DNA from: Sphingobacteriales bacterium 46-32
GTDB taxonomy: Bacteria; Bacteroidota; Bacteroidia; Chitinophagales; Chitinophagaceae
DNA: 64,000 bases
Assembly (NCBI GenBank): GCA_001898485.1
Contig: MKTY01000018.1
Coordinates: 62,001-126,000, forward strand
Direction: 5' to 3'
Both the position numbers and the translations under genes were made by a program. This document shows, one piece after another, positions 18,563-26,729 of the stretch. The notes under the pieces were generated by a model. It had not been told where the DNA came from, did no database searches, and worked only from the letters and a program-made list of their open reading frames with translations. Every line of letters starts with the position of its first letter. Position 1 is the stretch's first letter.

Positions 18563-18590
18563 ATTTCCCGCAATAAACTGCCTGATTCCG

Positions 18591-18598
18591 TAGTTTTG
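18591..18598 (+). promoter_or_regulatory. Candidate -7 box for the Xer gene (TAGTTTTG)
   Basis: TAGTTTTG lies 8 bases before the ATG at 18607, so the leader would be only a few bases. No -33 box is evident. Confidence 0.4.
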
Positions 18599-18606
18599 AA
18601 TACGTT

Positions 18607-19503
18607 ATGACGGCAACGCCTCTCCAGTCTTTTCTCGATTACCTCAAATTCGAAAAACGGTATTCGGCCCATACGATCGGTTCTTATCAAACCGACCTGG
18701 AGCAGTTTTTTACCTACCTCGAACAGCAATACGGTTCCCAGCCACTACATGCCATTCAGCCCGTATTTATCCGCAGTTGGATGGCGGAATTGAAATCGGA
18801 AGCAGGCTTAAGCAGCAAGAGTATCAACCGCAAATTGTCGAGTCTCCGTTCGTTTTTCAGGTACCAGCTCCGGCAGGGGCTCATTAAAACGATGCCTACC
18901 GCAAGTCTTCCTGTACCCCGGCAGGCCAAACGTTTACCTGTATTTGTAAAGGAAGATGAGATGCGGGGGCTTTTACAGAACCTGGCGGCCAGTACCGAAG
19001 ATTGGAAAAGCCTGAATGCACGTGTGCTGATCACTCTTTTTTATGCCACAGGCATGCGCCTCAGCGAGTTGATAAACCTGAAAACCAGGCAGGTCGATTT
19101 TAGCCGTAAGCAGATAAAAGTACTGGGAAAGGGAAATAAGGAGCGGATCATTCCGGTGCCTCCGGCTGTACTTGACCTGGTAAAGCAGTATGAAGCGGAG
19201 AAAGCAAAGCAACTGGGTGCAGATGAACCCTATTTGTTACTGACCGAAAAAGGCCGCCGCCTGTACCCCAAATACGCCTACCTGCTGGTGCGCGATTACC
19301 TGGGGCAGGCCAGTACACTTGATCAGAAAAGTCCACACGTGCTCCGGCACAGTTTTGCCACCCACCTCGTCAACCAGGGAGCGGATCTGAACGCGGTAAA
19401 AGAACTGCTGGGACATGCCAGCCTTGCCGCTACCCAGGTGTATACGCACAACACGATCGATAAGCTCAAAGACGTCTATCGGAAGGCTCACCCCAAAGCC
19501 TGA
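18607..19503 (+). CDS. Tyrosine recombinase XerC/XerD
   Basis: This 298-residue site-specific recombinase probably resolves chromosome dimers at dif. The N-terminal SAM-like core-binding domain covers about residues 1-95. The catalytic domain has Arg about 151 in ATGMRLSELINL, the Lys hairpin VLGKGNKERIIPVP, HVLRHSFATH, LGHASLAATQ and the nucleophile Tyr in TQVYTHNT. Length and motif spacing are normal. From the sequence alone I cannot decide between XerC and XerD. It stands alone after rpsU; a short AT-rich spacer precedes the hibernation factor gene. Confidence 0.92.
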   Translation: MTATPLQSFLDYLKFEKRYSAHTIGSYQTDLEQFFTYLEQQYGSQPLHAIQPVFIRSWMAELKSEAGLSSKSINRKLSSLRSFFRYQLRQGLIKTMPTASLPVPRQAKRLPVFVKEDEMRGLLQNLAASTEDWKSLNARVLITLFYATGMRLSELINLKTRQVDFSRKQIKVLGKGNKERIIPVPPAVLDLVKQYEAEKAKQLGADEPYLLLTEKGRRLYPKYAYLLVRDYLGQASTLDQKSPHVLRHSFATHLVNQGADLNAVKELLGHASLAATQVYTHNTIDKLKDVYRKAHPKA

Positions 19504-19662
19504 AAAAATAAAATAGCCCCGGTAAAATTTTAAGAAAAAATGTTTGCATTCCCCCTCGTTTTATACTAAATTGAGGGTGACAAAAAGAACGGATGAATCC
19601 GCTATTTGTCAACGCTAGCAGTTCTTTCAAATTATTGTTTCACTGATTTAAAAAAGTTGATT

Positions 19663-19962
19663 ATGAACGTAAACATTCAAACGGTCCGTTTTGACGCAGA
19701 CTCCCGGTTGGTTGACTACATCAACAGGAAACTTCAGAAACTGGATACATTTCATGACCGTATTATCAGAGTGAGTGTTTTTTTGAAACTCGACAACGTA
19801 GTTCATACGATTAAAGACAAGGTTGCGGAAATCAGGATACACGTACCCCGCCATGAATTTTTCGTGAAAGCAACAAGCAAATCCTTCGAAGGTTCTTTTG
19901 ACAATGCGTTTGACTCTATCGTCAATCAGATAAAAAGAAAAAAAGAAAAGCAAGCTGCCTGA
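19663..19962 (+). CDS. hpf: Ribosome hibernation-promoting factor, short HPF/RaiA type
   Basis: This 99-residue protein has the beta-alpha-beta-beta-beta-alpha pattern of the HPF/YfiA family: MNVNIQTVRF, a helix with DYINRKLQKLDTF, strands IIRVSVFLKL and VAEIRIHVP, then FFVKATSKSFEGSFDNAFDSI. It binds the 30S decoding region in stationary phase. The C-terminal dimerisation domain of long HPF is absent. I prefer the ATG at 19663; a TTG at 19606 would add 19 residues unlike the family. Strong terminators follow. Confidence 0.9.
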   Translation: MNVNIQTVRFDADSRLVDYINRKLQKLDTFHDRIIRVSVFLKLDNVVHTIKDKVAEIRIHVPRHEFFVKATSKSFEGSFDNAFDSIVNQIKRKKEKQAA

Positions 19963-19975
19963 AAAAACATTTAAA

Positions 19976-20000
19976 CGCCCCGGCCCCGCCGGGGTTTTTT
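19976..20000 (+). terminator. hpf terminator, first hairpin
   Basis: CCCCGG and CCGGGG form the stem around CCCCG, followed by six T. Confidence 0.85.
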
Positions 20001-20012
20001 ATTTTCTTTTAC

Positions 20013-20043
20013 AACCGCGCCAGGTTACCTGGGCGGTTTTTTT
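20013..20043 (+). terminator. Second terminator-like hairpin after hpf
   Basis: AACCGC(G)CCAGG pairs with CCTGGGCGGTT and is followed by TTTTTT. It lies 13 bases after the first terminator and 13 bases before the next gene, so readthrough into the protease gene may be limited or regulated. Confidence 0.7.
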
Positions 20044-20055
20044 GTATTCACCTGT

Positions 20056-20658
20056 ATGAGTTTCCGTTTTGCCTGCTGGATTATACTGACCAGTATTGTT
20101 TTAAATACCTGTAGCCGGCCTCGTCAGCGGCAGCAGAATGTGATTGCTATTCAGCCGCTCGGTATAGTTGATGCAGGATTGCTGCAGTATTTGAAAACAG
20201 AAATAACGATCCTTCATGGCATACCGGTAGAAGTGTTGCCGTCGCAGCCATTGCCGGCCGCAGCTTTTGAAAAGGAGCGGGGGCGTTACCGGGCCGACCT
20301 GCTGCTCGCTTATCTCGAGCACTGCGGACAGGGGAAATTCGAAAAGATAATGGGTATCACAGCGGCGGATATAGCAACCACCACCCAGGGGCGCAGCAGT
20401 TGGGGAGTAATGGGGCTGGCTCGTTTGTATGCAGCTCCTGCTGTGATATCTTCATTCCGGGTACAAAAAAAACTGCGTTCCGTACAACAGTTCCGGCAGC
20501 GAATGCTCACCCTGGCCAGGCATGAATTAGGGCATACCTGGGGTTTAAGCCATTGTTCTTCCTCTTTTTGCCTGATGCGTGATGCAGAAGGGAAAATGAA
20601 GCTGGATAGTGCCGGTTTTTTCTGCAAAGCCTGTACAGGCTTAGTTTCGCGGCTGTAA
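20056..20658 (+). CDS. Archaemetzincin-type zinc metalloprotease
   Basis: This 200-residue protein matches the M54 archaemetzincin signature in its C-terminal third. The zinc motif HELGHTWGLSHC provides three His, and the two extra Cys pairs appear as HCSSSFCLM and FCKACTG, as in archaeal and human members. The N-terminus (MSFRFACWIILTSIVLNTCS) is hydrophobic with a Cys at about residue 19, so it may be a lipoprotein or secreted, which is not typical for archaeal forms. The substrate is unknown. It is isolated between tandem terminators and the tRNA cluster. Confidence 0.85.
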   Translation: MSFRFACWIILTSIVLNTCSRPRQRQQNVIAIQPLGIVDAGLLQYLKTEITILHGIPVEVLPSQPLPAAAFEKERGRYRADLLLAYLEHCGQGKFEKIMGITAADIATTTQGRSSWGVMGLARLYAAPAVISSFRVQKKLRSVQQFRQRMLTLARHELGHTWGLSHCSSSFCLMRDAEGKMKLDSAGFFCKACTGLVSRL

Positions 20659-20738
20659 TACTCCTCTGCGAAAAACTACAGTTTTGAGAAATAATGCACA
20701 AGTGACTGAAAACAAAGAAAAAAATCCCCGTAGAAATT

Positions 20739-20767
20739 TTTGCAATTATGAAATTCCCTTACCTTTG
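20739..20767 (+). promoter_or_regulatory. Promoter of the tRNA-tuf cluster
   Basis: TTTG (20739-20742), 17 bases, then TACCTTTG (20760-20767): a complete match to the Bacteroidota -33/-7 consensus. It lies 109 bases before tRNA-Thr and no other promoter of this quality is seen before tuf. Confidence 0.75.
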
Positions 20768-20876
20768 CCTTCCCAAATTTTAAGGGGTAGTTCTTTGATC
20801 ATTTCCTGAACAGAAAAATGTATGTGAAGGAAATTGATAATCATCCTGATCCGGTTATTTTTGCCGGAAAGGAAAT

Positions 20877-20949
20877 GCCACTTTAGCTCAGCTGGTAGAG
20901 CAACTGATTTGTAATCAGTAGGTCGTTGGTTCGATTCCGACAAGTGGCT
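20877..20949 (+). tRNA. tRNA-Thr (anticodon TGT)
   Basis: The acceptor arms GCCACTT and AAGTGGC pair, the D-loop AGCTCAGCTGGTAGAGC and T-loop GGTTCGATTCC are standard, and the anticodon loop is TTTGTAA. CCA is not encoded. It is the first of four clustered tRNA genes before tuf. Confidence 0.96.
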
Positions 20950-20982
20950 CCTGGATGACCGGTTTTTACCGGATTCAGCAAT

Positions 20983-21065
20983 GGGCAAGTAGCCAAGTGG
21001 CCAACGGCAACAGACTGTAAATCTGTCCTCTTCGGAGTTCGGTGGTTCGAATCCATCCTTGCCCA
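20983..21065 (+). tRNA. tRNA-Tyr (anticodon GTA)
   Basis: Acceptor arms GGGCAAG and CTTGCCC pair. The anticodon loop is CTGTAAA and a long variable arm (class II) is present, as expected for bacterial tRNA-Tyr. CCA is not encoded. Confidence 0.96.
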
Positions 21066-21066
21066 C

Positions 21067-21237
21067 GATTTCGATTTGAAAAGGTGTTGATGTGAAGATT
21101 TGAAAATTGACGCCAGTTCATTCGGATCTGTTCTTTGAGAAATGAAGGCGCTGATTTTTTATCAGTATGGTAAAAGTCAGATCAGCGGAGGATGTGCCAA
21201 TTTTCAAATCAGCACATCTTCAAATCTTCAAATCAAT
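21067..21237. repeat. Word-pair inverted repeat, locus B
   Basis: The left arm is made of words like GATTTGAAGATGTG. The right arm (CAATTTTCAAATC, then CACATCTTCAAATCTTCAAATC) is their complement. GATTTGAAAATTG (21097-21109) and CAATTTTCAAATC (21198-21210) pair perfectly over 13 bp with an 88-base loop. It separates tRNA-Tyr from tRNA-Gly. Confidence 0.7.
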
Positions 21238-21240
21238 TAT

Positions 21241-21313
21241 GCGGGAGTAGCTCATTTGGTAGAGCGATAGCCTTCCAAGCTATAGGTGGCGAGTTCGAGC
21301 CTCGTCTCCCGCT
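21241..21313 (+). tRNA. tRNA-Gly (anticodon TCC)
   Basis: Acceptor arms GCGGGAG and CTCCCGC pair, and the anticodon loop is CTTCCAA. CCA is not encoded. It begins 3 bases after the end of the locus B repeat. Confidence 0.96.
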
Positions 21314-21393
21314 CATTCAGAGAGGTGACAGGTGAGCGAGAGAGGCCGGTAGGCAGGAATTGCCGCAACGGTGAGCTGTCTACTTCGACAAAA

Positions 21394-21465
<72 letters not shown>

Positions 21466-21534
21466 CTACAGTTACCTGGTTAGCTATACCCGGGTACTGC
21501 TATCCTGCGGATAATGAGATTTCGGTTTTTCGAA

Positions 21535-21554
21535 AGGCTGGCCTGTGCCAGCCT
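21535..21554 (+). other. Leader hairpin before tuf
   Basis: AGGCTGGC and GCCAGCCT form a perfect 8-bp stem with loop CTGT, 47 bases before the tuf ATG and with no T tract. It may be a processing or stability element separating tRNAs from tuf mRNA. Confidence 0.5.
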
Positions 21555-21601
21555 GTTGGAATTATAGTAAATTCGTAAACACAACTTTAAAACACATAAC
21601 A

Positions 21602-22789
21602 ATGTCAAAAGAGACCTTTAAGAGGGACAAACCTCACGTAAACATTGGTACGATTGGTCACGTTGACCATGGTAAGACCACTTTGACTGCCGCTATTACA
21701 GAGATCCTTTCTAAAAAAGGTCTTGCGCAGGCAAAAAAGTATGACGAAATCGATGGTGCTCCCGAAGAAAAAGAGCGTGGTATCACAATCAACACTGCTC
21801 ACGTGGAATACCAAACCGATAGCCGTCACTACGCACACGTGGATTGCCCCGGTCACGCTGACTACGTTAAAAATATGATCACTGGTGCTGCCCAGATGGA
21901 TGGCGCTATCCTCGTGGTAGCTGCTACCGATGGTCCCATGCCCCAAACTAAAGAACACATCCTGCTGGCCCGTCAGGTAGGTGTACCCCGTATCGTGGTA
22001 TTCATGAACAAGGTAGACCTGGTTGATGATCCTGAACTGCTGGATCTGGTAGAAATGGAAATCCGCGACGAGCTCACAAAACGTGGCTTTGACGGTGACA
22101 ATACTCCCATCATCAAGGGTTCTGCTACTGGCGCCCTGGCTGGTGAAGAAAAATGGGTTGGTGCCATCACTGAACTGATGGATGCTGTAGACAGCTACAT
22201 TCCGCTGCCTCCCCGCCCCGTTGATCTGCCCTTCCTGATGTCTGTAGAAGACGTATTCTCTATCACAGGTCGTGGTACCGTTGCTACCGGTCGTATCGAG
22301 CGCGGTCGCGTTAAAACTGGTGAGCCCGTTGAGATCGTTGGTCTGATCGAAGCTCCCCTCACTTCAACTGTAACAGGTGTGGAAATGTTCCGCAAAATCC
22401 TGGACGAAGGTGAAGCTGGTGACAACGCAGGTCTGCTGCTCCGCGGTATTGAGAAAACTCAGATCCGTCGTGGTATGGTTATCTGCAAACCCGGTTCTAT
22501 CACTCCGCATACAGAATTCAAATGCGAAGTATACGTACTGAGCAAAGACGAAGGTGGCCGTCACACACCTTTCTTCAACAAATACCGCCCTCAATTCTAC
22601 TTCCGTACAACTGACGTAACTGGTGAAGTAGAACTGAACGCTGGTACTGAAATGATCATGCCTGGTGATAACACTTCACTCACTGTGAAGCTGATCCAAC
22701 CTATCGCCATGGAAAAAGGTCTGAAGTTCGCCATCCGCGAAGGTGGTCGTACTGTAGGTGCCGGTCAGGTAACTGAAATTATCAAGTAA
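21602..22789 (+). CDS. tuf: Elongation factor Tu
   Basis: This 395-residue GTPase delivers aminoacyl-tRNA to the ribosome. The P-loop is [10 protein letters not shown], switch II is [12 protein letters not shown] and the base-recognition motif is NKVDLVD. Domains II and III follow at normal length. The start at 21602 ([19 protein letters not shown]) is chosen by homology; an upstream in-frame codon would add 19 unrelated residues. It lies in the tRNA-tuf-tRNA-secE-nusG cluster. Codon choice (CGT, GGT, CTG) is strongly biased, as in highly expressed genes. Confidence 0.98.
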   Translation: MSKETFKRDKPHVNIGTIGHVDHGKTTLTAAITEILSKKGLAQAKKYDEIDGAPEEKERGITINTAHVEYQTDSRHYAHVDCPGHADYVKNMITGAAQMDGAILVVAATDGPMPQTKEHILLARQVGVPRIVVFMNKVDLVDDPELLDLVEMEIRDELTKRGFDGDNTPIIKGSATGALAGEEKWVGAITELMDAVDSYIPLPPRPVDLPFLMSVEDVFSITGRGTVATGRIERGRVKTGEPVEIVGLIEAPLTSTVTGVEMFRKILDEGEAGDNAGLLLRGIEKTQIRRGMVICKPGSITPHTEFKCEVYVLSKDEGGRHTPFFNKYRPQFYFRTTDVTGEVELNAGTEMIMPGDNTSLTVKLIQPIAMEKGLKFAIREGGRTVGAGQVTEIIK

Positions 22790-22811
22790 TTGAAATTTCT
22801 TTGAAATATAT

Positions 22812-22858
22812 CATTTAGCTAATTGGTCCCGCCCAAAGCGGGACTGATTAGCTAAATG
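22812..22858 (+). other. 21-bp hairpin between tuf and tRNA-Trp
   Basis: CATTTAGCTAAT and ATTAGCTAAATG form 12 pairs, then two G-U wobbles, then GTCCCGC with GCGGGAC (7 pairs) and a 5-base loop. It ends 5 bases before tRNA-Trp and has no T tract, so RNase III processing is more likely than termination. Confidence 0.75.
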
Positions 22859-22863
22859 AATCT

Positions 22864-22934
22864 ACGGGCATAGTTCAATGGTAGAATAGCGGTCTCCAAA
22901 ACCGTTGATGGGAGTTCGAATCTCTCTGCCCGTG
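22864..22934 (+). tRNA. tRNA-Trp (anticodon CCA)
   Basis: Acceptor arms ACGGGCA and TGCCCGT pair, the anticodon loop is CTCCAAA and the T-loop is GAGTTCGAATCTC. Discriminator G; CCA is not encoded. It lies between tuf and secE. Confidence 0.96.
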
Positions 22935-22940
22935 CTGAAC

Positions 22941-23050
22941 AAAGGTTTAAGAGTTCAAAAGTTTAAAGGTTTAAGGCTAACGGTCTGATCTGTCCTTAAG
23001 CATTTGGAATTTAAACTATTAAACCTTTAAACATTTAAACCCCTAACTTT
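22941..23050. repeat. Word-pair inverted repeat, locus C
   Basis: GTTTAAAGGTTTAA (22961-22974) and TTAAACCTTTAAAC (23019-23032) pair perfectly over 14 bp. Flanking words (AAAGGTTTAAG; CATTTAAACCCC) extend the pairing imperfectly. The 14-mer is the same as in locus D between rpoB and rpoC. TAACTTTA (23044-23051), at the end of the repeat, is close to a -7 box just 5 bases before the secE ATG. Confidence 0.7.
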
Positions 23051-23056
23051 AAGGGC

Positions 23057-23254
23057 ATGAATAAAATTGCAACATACTTCCGGGAGTCATACAAAGAGCT
23101 GACTGAGAAAGTGACCTGGCCCAACTGGAAACAACTGCAGCAATCAACTATGATTGTGCTGATTGCCACCCTGGTCATTACAGCCATGGTGTCGCTGATG
23201 GACTTTGTGACCGGCGGCGCATTGAAGCTCATATACAACCAACTATTCAACTAA
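23057..23254 (+). CDS. secE: Preprotein translocase subunit SecE
   Basis: This 65-residue, single-membrane-segment form of SecE is part of the SecYEG channel. The amphipathic start ESYKELTEKVTWPNWKQLQ is the conserved cytoplasmic helix, with the hallmark VTWP, and the membrane helix is MIVLIATLVITAMVSLM. The stop shares one base with the nusG start (TAATG), so translation is coupled. Confidence 0.95.
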   Translation: MNKIATYFRESYKELTEKVTWPNWKQLQQSTMIVLIATLVITAMVSLMDFVTGGALKLIYNQLFN

Positions 23255-23838
23255 TGGAAGCTACTACAACCCATACAGACAACGCTCAGCAGCAGGAAAC
23301 CAAATGGTTCGTGTTGCGGGTGGTGAGCGGAAAAGAGCGTAAGGTGAAAGAGTACCTCGATAAGGAAATTTCCCGCGGCGGTTGGAGTGAAGTGGTAAAA
23401 CAGGTCTTCCTTCCCGTAGAGAAAGTTTATAAGGTACAGAATGGTAAGAAAGTAATGCGCGAGCGCAACTATTACCCCGGCTATGTGATGATTGAAGTGA
23501 TTGATGGCAAACTGAGCGATGACCTCCGCGATACCATCAAAAACACCAATAGCGTTATTCATTTCCTCGGTAAAGACAACCCCATTGCCCTCCGCAAAGC
23601 TGAAGTCAATAAAATGCTCGGCAAAATGGATGAAATGGCTGAGTCTGGCAGCTCCAGCATGAGCGAACCCTTCATTGTTGGTGAAACCATTAAGATCATT
23701 GAAGGACCATTTAATGACTTCAACGGCGTAATTGAGGAAGTTAACGATGAAAAGAAAAAACTGAAAGTAACGGTTAAAATCTTTGGCCGCTCTACTCCGG
23801 TTGAACTGAACTATATGCAGGTAGAAAAGATCAGCTGA
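23254..23838 (+). CDS. nusG: Transcription termination/antitermination factor NusG
   Basis: This 194-residue protein has the NGN domain (WFVLRVVSGKERKVKEYL, then YYPGYVMIEV) and the C-terminal KOW domain (GETIKIIEGPFNDFNGVIEE). It binds RNA polymerase at the clamp and links it to Rho or ribosomes. A first-codon overlap joins it to secE and a hairpin follows it. In most bacteria rplK comes next; here two other genes intervene. Confidence 0.97.
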   Translation: MEATTTHTDNAQQQETKWFVLRVVSGKERKVKEYLDKEISRGGWSEVVKQVFLPVEKVYKVQNGKKVMRERNYYPGYVMIEVIDGKLSDDLRDTIKNTNSVIHFLGKDNPIALRKAEVNKMLGKMDEMAESGSSSMSEPFIVGETIKIIEGPFNDFNGVIEEVNDEKKKLKVTVKIFGRSTPVELNYMQVEKIS

Positions 23839-23861
23839 TCTTCCTGTCCTGATATTTTATT

Positions 23862-23890
23862 GAAAGCCATTCGCCAAGCGGATGGCTTTC
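23862..23890 (+). terminator. Terminator-like hairpin after nusG
   Basis: GAAAGCCAT and ATGGCTTTC pair over 9 bp, extended by a T-G wobble and CGC/GCG, followed by the weak tail TTATTTCT. It would separate secE-nusG from the inserted LTA-synthase-like gene. Confidence 0.65.
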
Positions 23891-23901
23891 TTATTTCTGA
23901 C

Positions 23902-23909
23902 TAAATTTG
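23902..23909 (+). promoter_or_regulatory. Candidate -7 box TAAATTTG
   Basis: A match to TAnnTTTG 31 bases before the ATG at 23941. No -33 TTTG is visible. Confidence 0.45.
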
Positions 23910-23940
23910 CTCCCTGCCGCGGCATGAATAAATACACTGC

Positions 23941-25785
23941 ATGAAAGCCAAACTGAAATTCCTGGCCATTTATTACCTGAGCTGGATACTCTTCTTCGAT
24001 ATCATGCGCCTGGTTTTCATACTGTATCACCACGACAGATCTGCCGGACTTTCCTGGCGCACGCTGGCTGCATCCTTCTGGTATGGCCTGCGGATGGACC
24101 TTTCGGCAGCAGCGTATATCGTAGCCCCGGTATTTCTCTTCGTCTTACTCAGCCTGTTTATTCATTTTTTCCGCCGGCTTACGATCTATAAGATTTATAC
24201 GTTTACTATTTTACTGGTAGTGGCATTGATCTCCCTGGCTGACCTTGAATTATACAACGCCTGGGGATTTCGGATCGATACCACACCGCTACGGTTTCTC
24301 AGCACCCCTCATGAAGCCTGGGCCTCCGTAAGTCATCTCCCACTTTTCTGGATCGCGCTCGTATTCCTGAGCTGTTATGGATTATTTTATTTCTGCTTTA
24401 AAACTCTGCTGAAACATATTTTTTTCCAGCAGCAGAACAATGGCAGGATTCTGACAGGAATTGTTCTGCTCGTTCTTATGGTGTCACTTATCATACCCGT
24501 AAGAGGCGGATTACAACTGGCCCCGCTTAATCAAAGCAGTGTGTATTACTCTACGAGTAACTATGCCAATCATACCGCGATCAATGCTACCTGGAATTTC
24601 CTGCACAGCTTATTCAGTAAAGGTGCCTCGGGCAAAAATCCTTATCAGTATTTTACCGGCAATACCTATCAGCCGGTGGTAGACAGCCTGTACCGGCAGG
24701 ATTCGCTGACAATACCTGCTGTTCGGTTCAATGATGCCGTACCGACCAATATTATCCTGATCGTATGGGAAAGCCTTACCGAAAAAGCACTGCATGTAAA
24801 AGGGAGCAATGGAGAACCTGTATTACCCCAGCTACAGGCGCTCAGGAGTGAAGGCATTTATTTCAGTAATGCCTATGCCAGCGGAGACCGCACCAATAAA
24901 GGAGTACCTGCTATATTCAGCGGGTATCCGGCAATGCCCAACACTACTATTATTCATAACCCCGGCAAATCGGTAAAACTGCCTGTTATTACGCAGGGGT
25001 TCAGGCAAAGAGGTTATAAAACACCTTTTTATTATGGTGGTGAGCCGGAGTTTGCCAATATCAAATCCTACTTGCTGCATGCAGGCTTTGATCCGATTAT
25101 AGGAAAAGATGATTTCAGTACGCAGGATATGAATTCAAAATGGGGCGCTCATGACGGCGTTGTGATGAACAGACTGCAGAAAGATCTGGCTCAAACGAAA
25201 CAACCCTTTTTTGCCGGTTGGCTTACGCTCAGCAGTCATGAGCCATTTGAAACGCCGGTGCCGGTAGCGATTCCCGGGCATGATCAGGCATCACAATTCC
25301 TCAATTCACTTCACTATACTGACCAGGTGCTGGGAGAATTTATCCGTTATTGCCGGCAACAAACATGGTGGTCGCATACGCTGGTGATAATAGTTGGTGA
25401 TCACGGTCACCCTTTACCATCTACCGGGCACAAAGCCGATGATTTCCGGACACCCATGTTATGGCTGGGCGGAGCGGTAATGCAACCGGGAAGGGAAGTG
25501 AAAAAAGTGGTTTCGCAACTCGATATTGCTGCCAGTCTGCAGATACAGGCAGGTATAAAGCCTGTTGGTTATCCATTCAGTAAAAACCTTTTTACCGCAG
25601 ATACAACGGGCTGGGCCTTTTTTACCTTCAATAATGGTTTTGGATTTGTCAACGAAAAAGGGCGTATCGTTTACGACAATGTAGGCCGCCGGCCTATTGA
25701 GCAGCAGGGAGATGCAGGGGAGGCCGAAATCAGAGCCGGCCAGGCAATGCAACAGGCTACCTATCAGGATTTTTCAGTCAAATAG
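23941..25785 (+). CDS. LTA synthase-family membrane sulfatase-fold protein
   Basis: This 614-residue protein begins with about five membrane segments and continues as a periplasmic sulfatase-fold domain typical of the LtaS/MdoB group. The metal site starts at ILIVWESLTE, the likely nucleophile Thr is in SGDRTNKGVPAIFSGYP and the distal metal motif is VGDHGHP. Gram-negative members transfer phosphoglycerol or phosphoethanolamine to glycans or lipids. It lies inside the nusG-rplK interval with its own -7 box and ends 2 bases from a converging methyltransferase gene. The acceptor is unknown. Confidence 0.82.
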   Translation: MKAKLKFLAIYYLSWILFFDIMRLVFILYHHDRSAGLSWRTLAASFWYGLRMDLSAAAYIVAPVFLFVLLSLFIHFFRRLTIYKIYTFTILLVVALISLADLELYNAWGFRIDTTPLRFLSTPHEAWASVSHLPLFWIALVFLSCYGLFYFCFKTLLKHIFFQQQNNGRILTGIVLLVLMVSLIIPVRGGLQLAPLNQSSVYYSTSNYANHTAINATWNFLHSLFSKGASGKNPYQYFTGNTYQPVVDSLYRQDSLTIPAVRFNDAVPTNIILIVWESLTEKALHVKGSNGEPVLPQLQALRSEGIYFSNAYASGDRTNKGVPAIFSGYPAMPNTTIIHNPGKSVKLPVITQGFRQRGYKTPFYYGGEPEFANIKSYLLHAGFDPIIGKDDFSTQDMNSKWGAHDGVVMNRLQKDLAQTKQPFFAGWLTLSSHEPFETPVPVAIPGHDQASQFLNSLHYTDQVLGEFIRYCRQQTWWSHTLVIIVGDHGHPLPSTGHKADDFRTPMLWLGGAVMQPGREVKKVVSQLDIAASLQIQAGIKPVGYPFSKNLFTADTTGWAFFTFNNGFGFVNEKGRIVYDNVGRRPIEQQGDAGEAEIRAGQAMQQATYQDFSVK

Positions 25786-25787
25786 TG

Positions 25788-26504
25788 CTATTTAACTCTG
25801 AAGGCTACAAAGTAATAGTTGTTGGCCGCAGCAATTAACTCAAATTCCTTATAATAAGACTGTGTAAAATCCAGAAATGCTCTGAACTCATGCGTGGGTA
25901 CGGCAAACTCATCGAAGAAGACGATATCATCTTTTTTCAGATAAGGAGCCAGTGTGCTCAGTGTATATAAAGTCGCCGAATAAAGATCGGCATCCATCAT
26001 AATTACATTCTTTCTGTTGTTGTCAAGATTGGGTAAAAAGGCGGGGAGGGTCTGCTGAAAAAGCCCCTGGTGGAAAGTTCCTCTGCTGTCATCTATTTTT
26101 GGAGGTTCGCTGTTGTTATCGAAATAGCCTTTTTTGAACGGCCCCCAGTCTTCGGGAAGCCCGGTAAACGTATCGAACCCATGAAACCGGGTAGCGGGGT
26201 GCGGGTTTTGGGAAACAGCCCAGCGAAAAGACTGCCCCTGGGCTACTCCAAACTCCAGGTAGTTGATCGGCTGGTTTTTTAAATCCTCTTTTTCCCAAAC
26301 CCATTCGTACATAGGGTAACGCTTATCATAGTTCCATTTGGAAGGGAAATCGTTGCAGGCTATTTTCCTGTTTTTACTGATCCAGGCAGACAACTTTGTC
26401 ATATATACCAGGTTGAGCTGGAAGCCGGAAAGCCAGCCAAACAGATGGTGCAGCTGCAGGCGTGAAAAAAGGAGTTTTGTATAGCGGATCAGAAATAGTT
26501 TCAT
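25788..26504 (-). CDS. SAM-dependent methyltransferase, TylF/MycF-like
   Basis: This 238-residue methyltransferase has the motif YLEFGVAQGQSFRW (motif I), GFDTFTGLPEDW, and the metal or catalytic region MMDADLYSATLYTL followed by FFDEFAVPTHEFRAF, which recall macrocin O-methyltransferases (TylF/MycF). These usually act on sugar hydroxyls. I chose the ATG at 26504 because the longer frame up to 26669 crosses the -7 box TATTTTTG at 26553-26560 and adds 55 low-complexity residues. It converges on the LTA-synthase-like gene and is divergent from rplK. Confidence 0.75.
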   Translation of the reverse strand: MKLFLIRYTKLLFSRLQLHHLFGWLSGFQLNLVYMTKLSAWISKNRKIACNDFPSKWNYDKRYPMYEWVWEKEDLKNQPINYLEFGVAQGQSFRWAVSQNPHPATRFHGFDTFTGLPEDWGPFKKGYFDNNSEPPKIDDSRGTFHQGLFQQTLPAFLPNLDNNRKNVIMMDADLYSATLYTLSTLAPYLKKDDIVFFDEFAVPTHEFRAFLDFTQSYYKEFELIAAANNYYFVAFRVK

Positions 26505-26552
26505 CCATAAAGGTTTAAAAGTCAGTGACTGTTCAATATTTGACAGGCGCTG

Positions 26553-26560
26553 CAAAAATA
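26553..26560 (-). promoter_or_regulatory. -7 box TATTTTTG for the methyltransferase
   Basis: A perfect TAnnTTTG on the minus strand, 48 bases before the ATG at 26504. It supports the shorter start. A -33 box is not clear. Confidence 0.45.
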
Positions 26561-26699
26561 GCCGGAAAGCAATTAGCCGGAGCCCATCAGACAAAAAACA
26601 GGGAATATGCAGTGTGTAAAGGAACAAGCTGAACCTATAAATAAATAGGAAACAGCCGATAAAAAACACGAAAAGAGAAGAAAATCAGAATATACACAG

Positions 26700-26707
26700 T
26701 ATCTTTG
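26700..26707 (+). promoter_or_regulatory. -7 box TATCTTTG for rplK
   Basis: A perfect TAnnTTTG match giving a leader of about 120 bases before rplK. No -33 box is clear. Confidence 0.5.
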
Positions 26708-26729
26708 CAGCCCCAATCAGTTCTTTTTT

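Noticed and set aside
18607-19503. Phage or island integrase
   Set aside because: The recombinase has XerC/D length and motifs, and no attachment repeats, phage genes or tRNA junction lie around it.
22812-22858. tuf terminator
   Set aside because: The hairpin is strong but lacks a T tract and is placed a few bases before a tRNA; processing is a better reading.
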